The notes beneath the pieces were generated by a model. It saw nothing but the letters and a program-made list of their open reading frames with translations, was not told where the DNA came from and ran no database searches. This document shows positions 16,168 through 24,322 of a stretch of 41,353 bases of DNA, piece by piece (the stretch's first letter is position 1; every line of letters begins with the position of its first letter). The position numbers and the translations under genes are program-made. Source of the DNA: RUG11237 sp964450185 (lineage in GTDB: Bacteria; Bacillota; Clostridia; Lachnospirales; Lachnospiraceae); NCBI GenBank assembly GCA_964450185.1, contig CAYVCL010000016.1, positions 1 through 41,353 of the forward strand, read 5' to 3'.

Positions 16168-16968
16168 CTACTCCAGATTCAATCTTCTATTCATAATGTA
16201 ATTAATTATCAGCCAAAATCCAACTGCAATCACCAACTGCTCTATCATTCCAAGACTTATCATATCACCGTATAAGCCCATTCCATCAAGTACATTTGCG
16301 GAAGCTGCCTGTGCCACCTCATCACCTCTAATTAGTAACACCGCACTGCTTAAGGTCCCCACCGCCTGAATCACATTAATGGTAATAAAATAAGCTACTA
16401 CGGAAGCAAGCATTTTATGGGTATTAAACAACTGTCCTACGGAAATCGAAAAATAGTATGTCAATGGCATGGAAACCAAGGATAATATCGCTGTGATTAC
16501 AGTCAGAATCATCTGCCATGCTCCAAGCATTCCTAATTCACTTAACTCCTTCATAATTGTAGTTAATGCATCCACAAATTCTGTTCCCATTCCTTTGTAC
16601 ATTATAAGAATGACTATAGAACCAATAATTACTACTCCGTCTATTAAAATCCAGATAGAGGATACCAGCGTTTTTGAAAAAATGTGCTGCCATGGTTTTA
16701 CCGGAAGTGTAAATGACAAATATCCTTCATCCGTATACATGTTTTTATAAAACCTTACTGCAAGATATATATGTGTTCCAATCCCCACCGCCATCACGGA
16801 AAAGACATATATTAACAATAACATTCTCCACAATACCCACGCTTCACTTAGTACATCAATGCTCAACATGATTTTTCCTATAATTGCCATCAAAACCAAC
16901 GCAATGTGTACGATTGCCAGAACTTTTCCAACTGCTTTCCATTCATGTTTTATTAATTTCCCTAACAT
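16168..16968 (-). CDS. ABC transporter permease
   Basis: This 266-residue protein has six predicted membrane helices and the layout of ABC-2-type permeases in the YtrC/YtrD-like and bacitracin-type small systems. It begins MLGKLIKHEWKAVGK, a typical amphipathic entry helix. Its start codon overlaps the end of the ATPase gene by seven bases, with GGAGG in the ATPase coding end, so translation is coupled. With the ATPase it probably forms a dimeric export or membrane-protection complex. The substrate is unknown. Confidence 0.87.
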   Translation of the reverse strand: MLGKLIKHEWKAVGKVLAIVHIALVLMAIIGKIMLSIDVLSEAWVLWRMLLLIYVFSVMAVGIGTHIYLAVRFYKNMYTDEGYLSFTLPVKPWQHIFSKTLVSSIWILIDGVVIIGSIVILIMYKGMGTEFVDALTTIMKELSELGMLGAWQMILTVITAILSLVSMPLTYYFSISVGQLFNTHKMLASVVAYFITINVIQAVGTLSSAVLLIRGDEVAQAASANVLDGMGLYGDMISLGMIEQLVIAVGFWLIINYIMNRRLNLE

Positions 16969-17660
16969 CTATATACCTCCCTGAATAACTGGTCTACACT
17001 CTTTCCTTCTTTCACTCTAATTTCGTCCACAGATGCATGAAAGCGAATCTGACCATACTGTAAAAAGATAACTTCATCCAATATATTTTCAATATCAGAT
17101 ATGAGATGTGTAGATAACAGCACTGTGGCATTTTCATTGTAATTTCCAATAATGGTACGCAGAATGTAATCTCGTGCCGCCGGGTCAACTCCACCAATCG
17201 GCTCATCTAAAATATATAAATCGGCATCTCTGCTCATAACCAGAATCAACTGTACCTTTTCTTTGGTACCTTTTGACATGGTTTTTAACTTGTCGTCCAA
17301 ACCAATGTTTAAGTTTTCCAGCATTGTTATCGCTCTATCTCTGCAGAAATCTTCATAGAAATCCTCAAAATAATCCAGTAATTCTTTTACTTTCATCCAT
17401 TCATTCAGATAAGTTCGTTCCGGCAGATAAGAAATAATTTTCTTAGTTTCTACTCCCGGCTTTTTTTCATCGATAAAAACTTCTCCCTCGGTAGGCATCA
17501 TTAAACCATTGATAATCTTAATCAATGTACTTTTACCGCTGCCGTTTGGACCTAACAGACCAATAATTCTTCCTCGCTCAATTCTCAAGTTAACGTCTGC
17601 CAATGCCTGTTTGTTTCCAAACTTTTTGCAAAGGTGATTTGATTCAATCAAATAGCTCAT
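16962..17660 (-). CDS. ABC transporter ATP-binding protein
   Basis: The 232-residue nucleotide-binding domain is complete. Walker A is GLLGPNGSGKS (around residue 36), the Q-loop region is ISYLPE, the signature is the weakly conserved MSKGTKEKVQL, Walker B is LYILDEPIGGVDP, and the H-loop is LLSTHLI. The signature MSKG in place of LSGG is common in the YtrB-type ATPases that pair with GntR regulators. It overlaps the GntR gene by four bases (ATGA) and the permease by seven. Confidence 0.94.
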   Translation of the reverse strand: MSYLIESNHLCKKFGNKQALADVNLRIERGRIIGLLGPNGSGKSTLIKIINGLMMPTEGEVFIDEKKPGVETKKIISYLPERTYLNEWMKVKELLDYFEDFYEDFCRDRAITMLENLNIGLDDKLKTMSKGTKEKVQLILVMSRDADLYILDEPIGGVDPAARDYILRTIIGNYNENATVLLSTHLISDIENILDEVIFLQYGQIRFHASVDEIRVKEGKSVDQLFREVYRC

Positions 17661-18028
17661 TCTTCTTCCTCCCTTTTCAGCTCCCTGATAACACTGATAG
17701 TTTCTTCCACATCATAACCCAGTTGCTTCATATTTTCCAGAAAAACCTCAATCTGCTTTGAGGCCATTTCTTCCTTCACTTTATTAATCATTCCCTCGTC
17801 CTCCGTCACAAATCTTCCACTGGTTCTCTGAGTATATAACAATCCCATTCGTTCCAGTTCTGCCAATGCTTTCTGCATTGTGTTAGGATTTACCGCTGCT
17901 TCTGTTGCCAATTCCCTGACTGGCGGTATCTTATCTCCTGCCTTGTAGATTCCGGATACAATGTCCATCTGTATTTTTTCTACTAGCTGCGTATAAATAG
18001 GTCTGTCTGCATATAATGTCCATGCCAT
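17657..18028 (-). CDS. GntR-family repressor, YtrA subfamily
   Basis: This 123-residue regulator has an N-terminal winged helix (PIYTQLVEKIQMDIVSG, then GDKIPPVRELATEAAVNPNT for recognition, then LERMGLLYTQRTSGRFV) and only a short helical C-terminal tail instead of a ligand domain. This is the YtrA pattern, in which the regulator controls its own ABC operon. It is the first gene of the operon, overlapping the ATPase gene. A perfect inverted repeat covers its promoter, fitting autoregulation. The inducer is unknown; related systems often respond to cell-envelope antibiotics. Confidence 0.93.
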   Translation of the reverse strand: MAWTLYADRPIYTQLVEKIQMDIVSGIYKAGDKIPPVRELATEAAVNPNTMQKALAELERMGLLYTQRTSGRFVTEDEGMINKVKEEMASKQIEVFLENMKQLGYDVEETISVIRELKREEEE

Positions 18029-18046
18029 TTCTATTCTCCTTTCTTG

Positions 18047-18078
18047 TACTATTGTCTTACTCCCTTAATACAATAGTA
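18047..18078. promoter_or_regulatory. inverted-repeat operator of the GntR-ABC operon
   Basis: On the minus strand TACTATTGT (18070-18078) and ACAATAGTA (18047-18055) form a perfect nine-base inverted repeat with a 14-base spacer. The left arm coincides with the -10 box and the right arm lies just after the start region. The two arms are about 2.2 helical turns apart, which suits a dimeric GntR protein. Confidence 0.75.
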
Positions 18079-18101
18079 TATCCTTTTTTTCTTTCTGTCA
18101 A
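18073..18101 (-). promoter_or_regulatory. promoter of the GntR-ABC operon
   Basis: A perfect TTGACA (18096-18101) is followed after 17 bases by TACTAT (18073-18078); TATACT two bases earlier is an alternative -10. The -10 lies inside the operator repeat. Confidence 0.68.
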
Positions 18102-18166
18102 GCATTTTTTTGTTATATTTTTTTCTGGCAATTCATAACATATAGAAAAAGCTTTTGGAGGAACTT

Positions 18167-18646
18167 ATGAGCGGCAAAACAAAAATCGTAGTACTTCATA
18201 CAAAAGAAATCATCTATACTGGTCTTTTCGCGGTTCTGGGAATCGTCTTAATCATACTTCTTATCTACATGTTTCAGCCCAAAAATTCCGACTCGGATAA
18301 AAAAAGCGCCTATGTTCCCGGCGTATATCACTCCACCATGGAATTAGGCGAAAATACTGTTGATATTGAAGTTGTTGTAGATGAAAACCGAATTCATTCC
18401 ATTGATATGAATTATGCTTCTGAATCAGTTGCTACCATGTATCCTTTGATGGAACCGGCTTTAGAAACTCTTGCAGTACAGATTTGTGAAAAACAATCTT
18501 TAGAAGACATTACATATTCCGAAGAAAACCGTTATACTTCCATGCTGCTTCTTGACACAATCGAGCAGGCTCTGGAAAAAGCAAAAGTACCTGAAGCAGA
18601 AGATTCCTCCTCCGATTCAGGCACAGTTCCGGAAATTATTTATTAA
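18167..18646 (+). CDS. membrane-anchored FMN_bind-like protein, probably not flavinylated
   Basis: The 159-residue product has one N-terminal membrane helix (residues 16-38) and an extracytoplasmic domain. The pattern VYHSTMELGENTVDIEVVVDEN, then IHSIDMNY, then a final helix TSMLLLDTIEQALEKA resembles the FMN_bind fold. The SGAT-type motif whose Thr receives FMN is replaced by ENRYTSML, so covalent flavinylation is unlikely. The start is ATG 18167, five bases after GGAGG at 18157-18161; the TTG at 18155 lies in the ribosome site. It is divergent from the GntR operon, and its 5' region includes the GntR operator. The domain call rests on resemblance only. Confidence 0.8.
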   Translation: MSGKTKIVVLHTKEIIYTGLFAVLGIVLIILLIYMFQPKNSDSDKKSAYVPGVYHSTMELGENTVDIEVVVDENRIHSIDMNYASESVATMYPLMEPALETLAVQICEKQSLEDITYSEENRYTSMLLLDTIEQALEKAKVPEAEDSSSDSGTVPEIIY

Positions 18647-18658
18647 ACCTAATTCTGA

Positions 18659-19537
18659 TTACAGGGCCGATTTAAAAAGGTCCTGTAATTTATCCACCGG
18701 CACATGGTATTTTTTATTGCAGAAATGACAGTTTACTTCAATGGTTTCCCCATCATCAATCATAGACTGTAATTCCTGTTTACCAAGGCTGATTAACATT
18801 TTTTCTATTTTTTCATCTGAGCAGTTACATTCAAATGCTGTTTCTGTGCGGTCTACCACCTCTGGCTCTAACCCTTCTAATATTGTTTCTAAAATATTCT
18901 CCGGTGTCATACCTTCTTCCAGCATATTTGTAACCGATGTTACATTTTTCAGATTTTCTTCCAACTTATCGATAATGCTGTCTTCCGTAAATGGCAACAA
19001 CTGAATAATAAAACCACCGGCACGTTTTACGGTATTGTTCTTTTCCATTAAAACGCCAAGTCCCACAGAAGATGGTACCTGCTCTGAGGTTGCAAAATAA
19101 TAGGTCAAATCTTCTGCAATTTCACTGGTAGTTAAAATAGTCTGACCCACATACGGCTCTTTTAAGCCCATATCCTTAATAACCTGAAGCATACCAACAC
19201 CTACTGCGGAAGCCACATCCAATTTTCCCTGACTGTTGGCAGGTAAAATCACTTCCGGATGGTCTACATATCCTTTTACATTTGCCTTTGCATCGGCTGT
19301 TACGGTAATTCCTCCCAACGGACCGCCGCCACGAACTTTCAATGTTAATATATCTTTTTCGTTTTTCTGCATCCATCCCATCATGGCACCTGCTGTCAAC
19401 AAACGTCCCAGTGCTGCTGTGGCTACCGGACTGGTATTATGTGCTGCTCTTGCAAATTCCACCATTTCCTGAGTTGTTGCCGCAAATGCTCTAATCTGAT
19501 TATTGGCTGCTGTTGCTCTTACAATGTAATCTTTCAT
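18659..19537 (-). CDS. hslO: redox-activated chaperone Hsp33
   Basis: Hsp33 is a cytosolic holdase switched on by oxidative unfolding. The 292-residue length is standard. The zinc-binding switch is complete at the C-terminus: Cys237 and Cys239 (CxC), then Cys270 and Cys273 (CxxC). The N-terminal VRATAANNQIRAFAATT and the GPLGGITVTADA segment are typical. It follows the methyltransferase by five bases, so the two are cotranscribed. It converges on the small membrane protein, with only 12 bases between the stop codons and no obvious terminator. Confidence 0.95.
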   Translation of the reverse strand: MKDYIVRATAANNQIRAFAATTQEMVEFARAAHNTSPVATAALGRLLTAGAMMGWMQKNEKDILTLKVRGGGPLGGITVTADAKANVKGYVDHPEVILPANSQGKLDVASAVGVGMLQVIKDMGLKEPYVGQTILTTSEIAEDLTYYFATSEQVPSSVGLGVLMEKNNTVKRAGGFIIQLLPFTEDSIIDKLEENLKNVTSVTNMLEEGMTPENILETILEGLEPEVVDRTETAFECNCSDEKIEKMLISLGKQELQSMIDDGETIEVNCHFCNKKYHVPVDKLQDLFKSAL

Positions 19538-19542
19538 TTTCG

Positions 19543-20304
19543 TTATACCGCCTTTCCTTTTTCTCTCGCAATAAAATATACCCGCTCGCTGCTTTCTTTG
19601 GGTGCTTCTTTCGTAAATGCATCATAAACTGCCAGAAACTCCAATCCTGCTGCTTCTATCATCTGTATCATTTCATCAATTTCGTACGCTCTCTGGTAAT
19701 GTTCTTCTTCAAATTTTTCGTACATACCGCTTTCTTTATCTTCGATAAACAACGTCAAAGCATATTCATTGATTTTTTCTTCTTCATCATAGAAATTTTC
19801 CCAGATAAAACTGCTGTCTTCTCTTACTTCTGCAAAGGTATTATCCCCTAAAATTTCTCTATATTTATAGGAAGTATTCATATCAAAGATAAAAATTCCT
19901 TCCGGGTCCAGATAATTGTTCACCAGTCGAAAGGTCTGAACAATATCTTCTTTTTCTGTTACATAGTTAATGCAGTCGCAGATACTGACTACTGCCCTTA
20001 CCGTGCCGTATAATTCAAACTCCTGCATTTCCTGACATAAATATAAGATATCATGGCCGGAATTTGCTCTTTTTTTCATGGCAATATTCAGCATATCTTC
20101 CGACATATCTATGCCTGTCATATCAAATCCTGCCGCTGCCATCTCTTCTGTCACATTACCTGTGCCACATCCCAAATCCAGCACAAGTCCATCTTTTATT
20201 CCATATTCTTTCAACAAAGAAATTACATACTCTGTCCACGCTTTATAGTCTATGTTATCCATAAAGATATCATACACTTCTGCAAATCCTGTATACGCTT
20301 CCAT
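19543..20304 (-). CDS. class I SAM-dependent methyltransferase
   Basis: This 253-residue cytosolic enzyme has the Rossmann SAM site in motif I (VLDLGCGTGNVTEEMAAAG, around residues 40-60) followed by the acidic motif II end (GIDMSEDML). The N-terminal AYTGFAEVYDIFMD resembles a widespread group of small-molecule methyltransferases near hslO or comEA in Firmicutes. The substrate is unknown. It lies directly upstream of hslO and is probably cotranscribed. Confidence 0.9.
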   Translation of the reverse strand: MEAYTGFAEVYDIFMDNIDYKAWTEYVISLLKEYGIKDGLVLDLGCGTGNVTEEMAAAGFDMTGIDMSEDMLNIAMKKRANSGHDILYLCQEMQEFELYGTVRAVVSICDCINYVTEKEDIVQTFRLVNNYLDPEGIFIFDMNTSYKYREILGDNTFAEVREDSSFIWENFYDEEEKINEYALTLFIEDKESGMYEKFEEEHYQRAYEIDEMIQMIEAAGLEFLAVYDAFTKEAPKESSERVYFIAREKGKAV

Positions 20305-20371
20305 CTTCTATCCTTCCACACTTTTAATTGTTACTTATGATATAGTAACATATTTTTCTGAAAACGCAAGC

Positions 20372-20400
20372 TTGATTATTTTTCTGCTGAAAGTTATACT
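20372..20400 (+). promoter_or_regulatory. promoter of the plus-strand membrane-protein gene
   Basis: TTGATT (20372-20377) and TATACT (20395-20400) are separated by 17 bases, 65 bases upstream of the start at 20466. Confidence 0.65.
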
Positions 20401-20465
20401 TATATTAATTTTGAACTGTCCTTTACAAGGTACAGCCATACTTTTTACGATAAGGGGATTATACT

Positions 20466-21491
20466 ATGAAATTTATTAGCCGAATTGTCCGAAAACAGAC
20501 GCTTCTTTCCAACATTGTACCGGCTCTGTTTTTGATTTTTTTGGTGTTTACAGCATGGAATTATCCATTTTCGGATATTTTTTCACCAAAACACATTGCT
20601 CATTTCACTGATATGGAAGGCGAATATACCTCCAGACAGGATTATGTAAACCTGACCGATGTTACTCTTTACTATACCGGATATGATTCTGTCAGTAACG
20701 ATAAAGTAAAAGGGCGATACTATTATGCCTTAGAGGGGGACCAGTGCTTTTTCTTTTTGTTAACTTCTGAAGATGCCATGAAAGCACCGGAATCTTTGAA
20801 TTTTCCTTCTCTGAATTTAAGGTTAGTTCAGTCAAACTCCGACTTTTCTTCTTTTTTAGACAGTCTGAGTACAGATATTGACTGGAGTGCAACCCATTTA
20901 TCTGAAGCAACGCCCACATTCTTTGGGAGGGAGTACCGGGATATTCTTTACTACTCCTACTTTTTTGCGGGACTTTTGACTGCTTTATTTGTGTATATTG
21001 TAATTGTGCTTTGCTCAAATATACTGGTTTTCATATTTCCTTTTCTGCAAAAGGGCATGCTTCCATGTTCCGGTTTCTCTGCCAAAAAGAAACTTTTCTC
21101 TCGCATGATAGCAAAAACCTTAAAGGAAAGGGACGATATTGTGGCAATTCGCTTTTCTTCCAGAGGGCGAAAAGACTTTTATGTAAGCCCCTCCTTTTTA
21201 ATTTACTGTTCTACCTATGACACACATATCCTTCCGGTAAAGGATATCATTTGGATTTATAAACATGTGATCAAAGCTGCCCATGGCATTTCCGATGCTT
21301 CCAGCTTTTATACCATACATTTTATTTTAAATAACGGAAGACATATTCAATTTAAAAACTGTCCGGAAAGAAATTCCGATGCATTGATTGCTTTGTTGGC
21401 TGGAAAAAATCCTAACATTTTGGTGGGATATTCTCAGGAACACAAGGCACTGGCAAAGAAATATTTAACTTATATCAATACGACTCAATAA
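20466..21491 (+). CDS. unrecognised two-helix membrane protein
   Basis: I do not recognise the family with certainty. The 341-residue protein has one membrane helix near the N-terminus (residues 14-32), an extracytoplasmic domain of about 125 residues containing TDVTLYYTGYD, and a second helix near residues 165-195. The remaining 145 residues are cytoplasmic. They include a beta-rich stretch (DIVAIRFSSRGRKDFYVSP, then HILPVKDIIWIYKHV, then NNGRHIQFKNC) resembling a PH-like or YcxB-type module. The start is ATG with AAGGGG upstream. It has its own promoter and a bidirectional terminator, so it is a single-gene unit. Confidence 0.82.
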   Translation: MKFISRIVRKQTLLSNIVPALFLIFLVFTAWNYPFSDIFSPKHIAHFTDMEGEYTSRQDYVNLTDVTLYYTGYDSVSNDKVKGRYYYALEGDQCFFFLLTSEDAMKAPESLNFPSLNLRLVQSNSDFSSFLDSLSTDIDWSATHLSEATPTFFGREYRDILYYSYFFAGLLTALFVYIVIVLCSNILVFIFPFLQKGMLPCSGFSAKKKLFSRMIAKTLKERDDIVAIRFSSRGRKDFYVSPSFLIYCSTYDTHILPVKDIIWIYKHVIKAAHGISDASSFYTIHFILNNGRHIQFKNCPERNSDALIALLAGKNPNILVGYSQEHKALAKKYLTYINTTQ

Positions 21492-21505
21492 AATTTTACA
21501 ACCAA

Positions 21506-21546
21506 AAAGAAGTTGCGTACCTTTTATCTGGTACGACAACTTCTTT
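21506..21546. terminator. bidirectional terminator between convergent genes
   Basis: AAAGAAGTTG plus GTACC pairs with GGTAC plus CAACTTCTTT, with a small internal loop and an eight-base apical loop. A-runs and T-runs flank it on both sides. It can end both the plus-strand membrane-protein gene and the minus-strand MCP gene. Confidence 0.85.
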
Positions 21547-21568
21547 CTTTTATTGTAGCTTATTCTTT

Positions 21569-23257
21569 TTAATCTTCGCGTAATTGAAATGCTCCAACCA
21601 TTCCTTCTAAAGTTTCTGCCTGCGCTGAAAGTTCTTCACTAATAGCTGAAGTTTCTTGTGCTGCTGCTGAATTACTCTGTATAACTGTTGAAATCTGTTC
21701 AATTCCTAATTCAATCTGTTTCAACATATTTGCCTGCGTACGTGAAGCTTCTGCGGAACCTGCCGCCATATCAGAAAAGGCTTCCATGCCGCTTAAAACC
21801 TCACCAATCACTTCCATGGTACGTTCTACAATATCATTTCCTTTTTCAATTTCTTCCAATGATTTACCAATCAACTCTCTTGTATTCACTGCAGACTGTG
21901 CACTATCCGCAGCAAGCTTTCCAATCTGGTCTGCTACAACAGCAAATCCTTTTCCTGCTTCACCTGCTCTTGCTGCTTCTATGGATGCATTCAATGATAA
22001 CAAATTCGTCTGTGAAGCAATATCTTCAATAGCCCCAATAATATTTTCAATTTCTTTTGATGTTTCCGTAATACGTTCCATTGCACCAATCAGATTGTTC
22101 ATTTCTTCACGGCTCTTATGCGCCTCTTGTGCAGAAGTTTTTATCTTATTTGCTGCTTCTGATGCATTTTCTGCACTTTCTTCTGAAATATTGGTTACAT
22201 CTTCCACTGTCGCCGTAAGTTCTTCTACCGCTCCTGCCTGTTCTGTCGCCCCTTCTGCCAATTCCTGTGCACTAGATGCCAACTGTCCGGAACCGATAGA
22301 TACTTGTTCAGAAGCTTCACTGATTTGTCTTAATGTTCCATCTAACTGGCGATTCAATTTCCGGATGCTTAAAATCAGTAAATTAAAATCACCTACATAA
22401 CTTTCTTCTGCTCTTGTTCTAATATTGAAATTGCCCTCTGCCATTTCACTCAACAAATACTCCATATCTTCAATCACGGTACGCATCTGCAAGCAGGCTC
22501 CACGGAAATTATCTGCCAGTTCTCCCAATTCATCCTGGCTTTCGTATGTAATTTCGATATCCAGTTCTCCATTCTTTAATTTCTGTGCTGCTCCCTGCAA
22601 TTCCAACACAGGTTCCACTAAAAGCCCGGTAATAACCTTAGAGAAAGTAAGACATAATGCAATACTGCTTATACCCACAATAATCATCACAATAACCGCC
22701 AATATACCTAAAGTTCTTGCGGTTTTATAAGCACTTATCGCTGATTCATCTGAATAATTTCCTATTTCAATAAGAATATCCTGAATATGATCTGTGGCCT
22801 GAGTATACTCCCCATTAAATAATTCCAAAGCCTCATCATGTTTTCCAGCAGTTACCAATGCAACCACTTCTGCTCTTACTGATTTTAAGGTTTCTAAAGC
22901 TGTATCTAATGCTTCAGACATTTCTGCATCATCAAAGTTCTTTTCTAATGCTTCCACATTACTTCCAACATAACCTGCATAAGTAGCTGCCACGTCAATT
23001 TTTTCCTGAGCCTTTTCCTGATCCTCCATAGTGACTGCCCACAATACATTTTTCCCTACCATCTGGATATCTTTTCGAATTTCCAGCTGTAACTTTGTAT
23101 TCTGGTAAGATTTCGCATAAAATGAATTTAACATTCCATTAATTGTAACAATTCCCCCAATAGCTACAATGACCGTAACTATCAATGCCCCTAAAATTGC
23201 AAAGTATGAATTTTGAAGCTTTTTCCCCACTTTTAAATCTTTAAACTTTTCTCTCAT
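21569..23257 (-). CDS. methyl-accepting chemotaxis protein (4HB sensor, HAMP)
   Basis: This 562-residue transmembrane receptor has the classical layout. Helix 1 spans about residues 17-40, followed by an extracellular four-helix-bundle sensor (about 41-185) rich in charged helices. Helix 2 spans about 186-210, followed by a HAMP domain (about 211-265) and the cytoplasmic signalling coiled coil. The hairpin tip QTNLLSLNASIEAARAGEAGK followed by GFAVVADQIGKLA is fully conserved. The protein ends LRED, with no CheR-tethering pentapeptide. It probably reports a small ligand to CheA/CheW. It has its own promoter and terminator. Confidence 0.95.
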   Translation of the reverse strand: MREKFKDLKVGKKLQNSYFAILGALIVTVIVAIGGIVTINGMLNSFYAKSYQNTKLQLEIRKDIQMVGKNVLWAVTMEDQEKAQEKIDVAATYAGYVGSNVEALEKNFDDAEMSEALDTALETLKSVRAEVVALVTAGKHDEALELFNGEYTQATDHIQDILIEIGNYSDESAISAYKTARTLGILAVIVMIIVGISSIALCLTFSKVITGLLVEPVLELQGAAQKLKNGELDIEITYESQDELGELADNFRGACLQMRTVIEDMEYLLSEMAEGNFNIRTRAEESYVGDFNLLILSIRKLNRQLDGTLRQISEASEQVSIGSGQLASSAQELAEGATEQAGAVEELTATVEDVTNISEESAENASEAANKIKTSAQEAHKSREEMNNLIGAMERITETSKEIENIIGAIEDIASQTNLLSLNASIEAARAGEAGKGFAVVADQIGKLAADSAQSAVNTRELIGKSLEEIEKGNDIVERTMEVIGEVLSGMEAFSDMAAGSAEASRTQANMLKQIELGIEQISTVIQSNSAAAQETSAISEELSAQAETLEGMVGAFQLRED

Positions 23258-23310
23258 ATAGTTTCCTCCTACTTATCATTATATAATTTTTCTTACAATC
23301 CCTTAGTAAT

Positions 23311-23339
23311 ATGATACAATATTTCTTTAGATTTTTCAA
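23311..23339 (-). promoter_or_regulatory. promoter of the MCP gene
   Basis: TTGAAA (23334-23339) and TATCAT (23311-23316) are separated by 17 bases, about 55 bases before the MCP start. It looks like a housekeeping promoter. No motility-sigma pattern (TAAA with a GCCGATAA-like box) was found. Confidence 0.6.
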
Positions 23340-23370
23340 TGTTTTTGTGCATTTTTATAGGATTTTGCAC

Positions 23371-23397
23371 AAAAAAAGACCTCACACTAGTGAGATC
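23371..23397 (-). terminator. terminator of the hisC-DUF368 operon
   Basis: On the minus strand GATCTCAC pairs with GTGAGGTC (one G-U pair) around a four-base loop, followed by seven Ts. It lies just after the DUF368 stop codon. Confidence 0.9.
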
Positions 23398-23410
23398 TTT
23401 CTCCTGTTCT

Positions 23411-24298
23411 TTACGCTACCTTTGCTTCTTCTTCCGCTGTTTCTTCTGCGTTATCTCCGCCAAGTTTATTTCCGGCAAATGCACCAACTGCAAGTGCAAC
23501 CACACCTGTAATAATGCTGATAACATTAACACCTTCAAAGCCTGCTGAAATAAAGATTGCAAATGGTGAAGCTACAATCAATCCGATGATTGCCCAGTAA
23601 GCAACCAATGGGAACTTCTGGAAAATAATTTCAACCAATTTTGCAACAATGAACACTCCGGCTACCACGCCAAGTCCAAAAGGAATGAAAATCATCAATC
23701 CTTCTATAATTCCATCTACGTTCCAAGTAAGAACATTTTCTATAAATAAGCTGATATTTGAAATGATTGCATCGTAATAGCCCAAAATCATAAGTACCAT
23801 GGAACCACTAACTCCCGGTATAATCATAGTTGCAGATGCAATCACTCCTACTGCAAACAACTTAATCATTGGTACAATTCCGCCAACCAGTGTTGCTTCT
23901 GCTCCGTTTCCTTCTCCCATCAATGCAGAGCCAAGAACTAAACCGAAAAACAATGCACACGCAATTATATGCTGAATTTTCACGGAATGTCCTTTTACAT
24001 TTTTTACAATAAATGGAAAACTTCCAATAATCAATCCAATAAACAGGCAATTTGTCTGAAATGGCATTGCGTCAAACATAATTGCAATAACTTTAGATAA
24101 TACCACAATTCCCAATGCCATACCAATCGCAATTGGAAGCAAAAATTTAACGCTTTTTTTAAAGTTCTTAAACAGCCCTGTGATAGCGGAAATTAATTTA
24201 TCATAAATTCCCATAGCAACCATCATGGTTCCACCGCTGACTCCCGGTATAATATTGGCTACACCAATAACTACACCACTTAAAATTTGTTTTAACAT
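23411..24298 (-). CDS. DUF368 family membrane protein, undecaprenyl-phosphate translocase type
   Basis: The 295-residue protein has about eight membrane helices and the DUF368 hallmark duplicated glycine-rich motif: GVANIIPGVSGGTMMVAMGIYDKL near the N-terminus and ASATMIIPGVSGSMVLMILGYYDAI in the middle (quoted as internal repeats PGVSGG and PGVSGS). DUF368 members (PopT) have been reported to return undecaprenyl phosphate across the membrane for reuse in wall and polymer synthesis. The C-terminus is short and acidic. It follows hisC by 24 bases. The window also encodes UppP, which makes the lipid it would recycle. Confidence 0.9.
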   Translation of the reverse strand: MLKQILSGVVIGVANIIPGVSGGTMMVAMGIYDKLISAITGLFKNFKKSVKFLLPIAIGMALGIVVLSKVIAIMFDAMPFQTNCLFIGLIIGSFPFIVKNVKGHSVKIQHIIACALFFGLVLGSALMGEGNGAEATLVGGIVPMIKLFAVGVIASATMIIPGVSGSMVLMILGYYDAIISNISLFIENVLTWNVDGIIEGLMIFIPFGLGVVAGVFIVAKLVEIIFQKFPLVAYWAIIGLIVASPFAIFISAGFEGVNVISIITGVVALAVGAFAGNKLGGDNAEETAEEEAKVA

Positions 24299-24322
24299 AT
24301 AATCCTCCTATGTTACTGCTTT

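Noticed and set aside
23311..23339. Motility-sigma control of the MCP gene
   Set aside because: A good housekeeping promoter is present, and no TAAA/GCCGATAA-type pair was seen upstream of either MCP.
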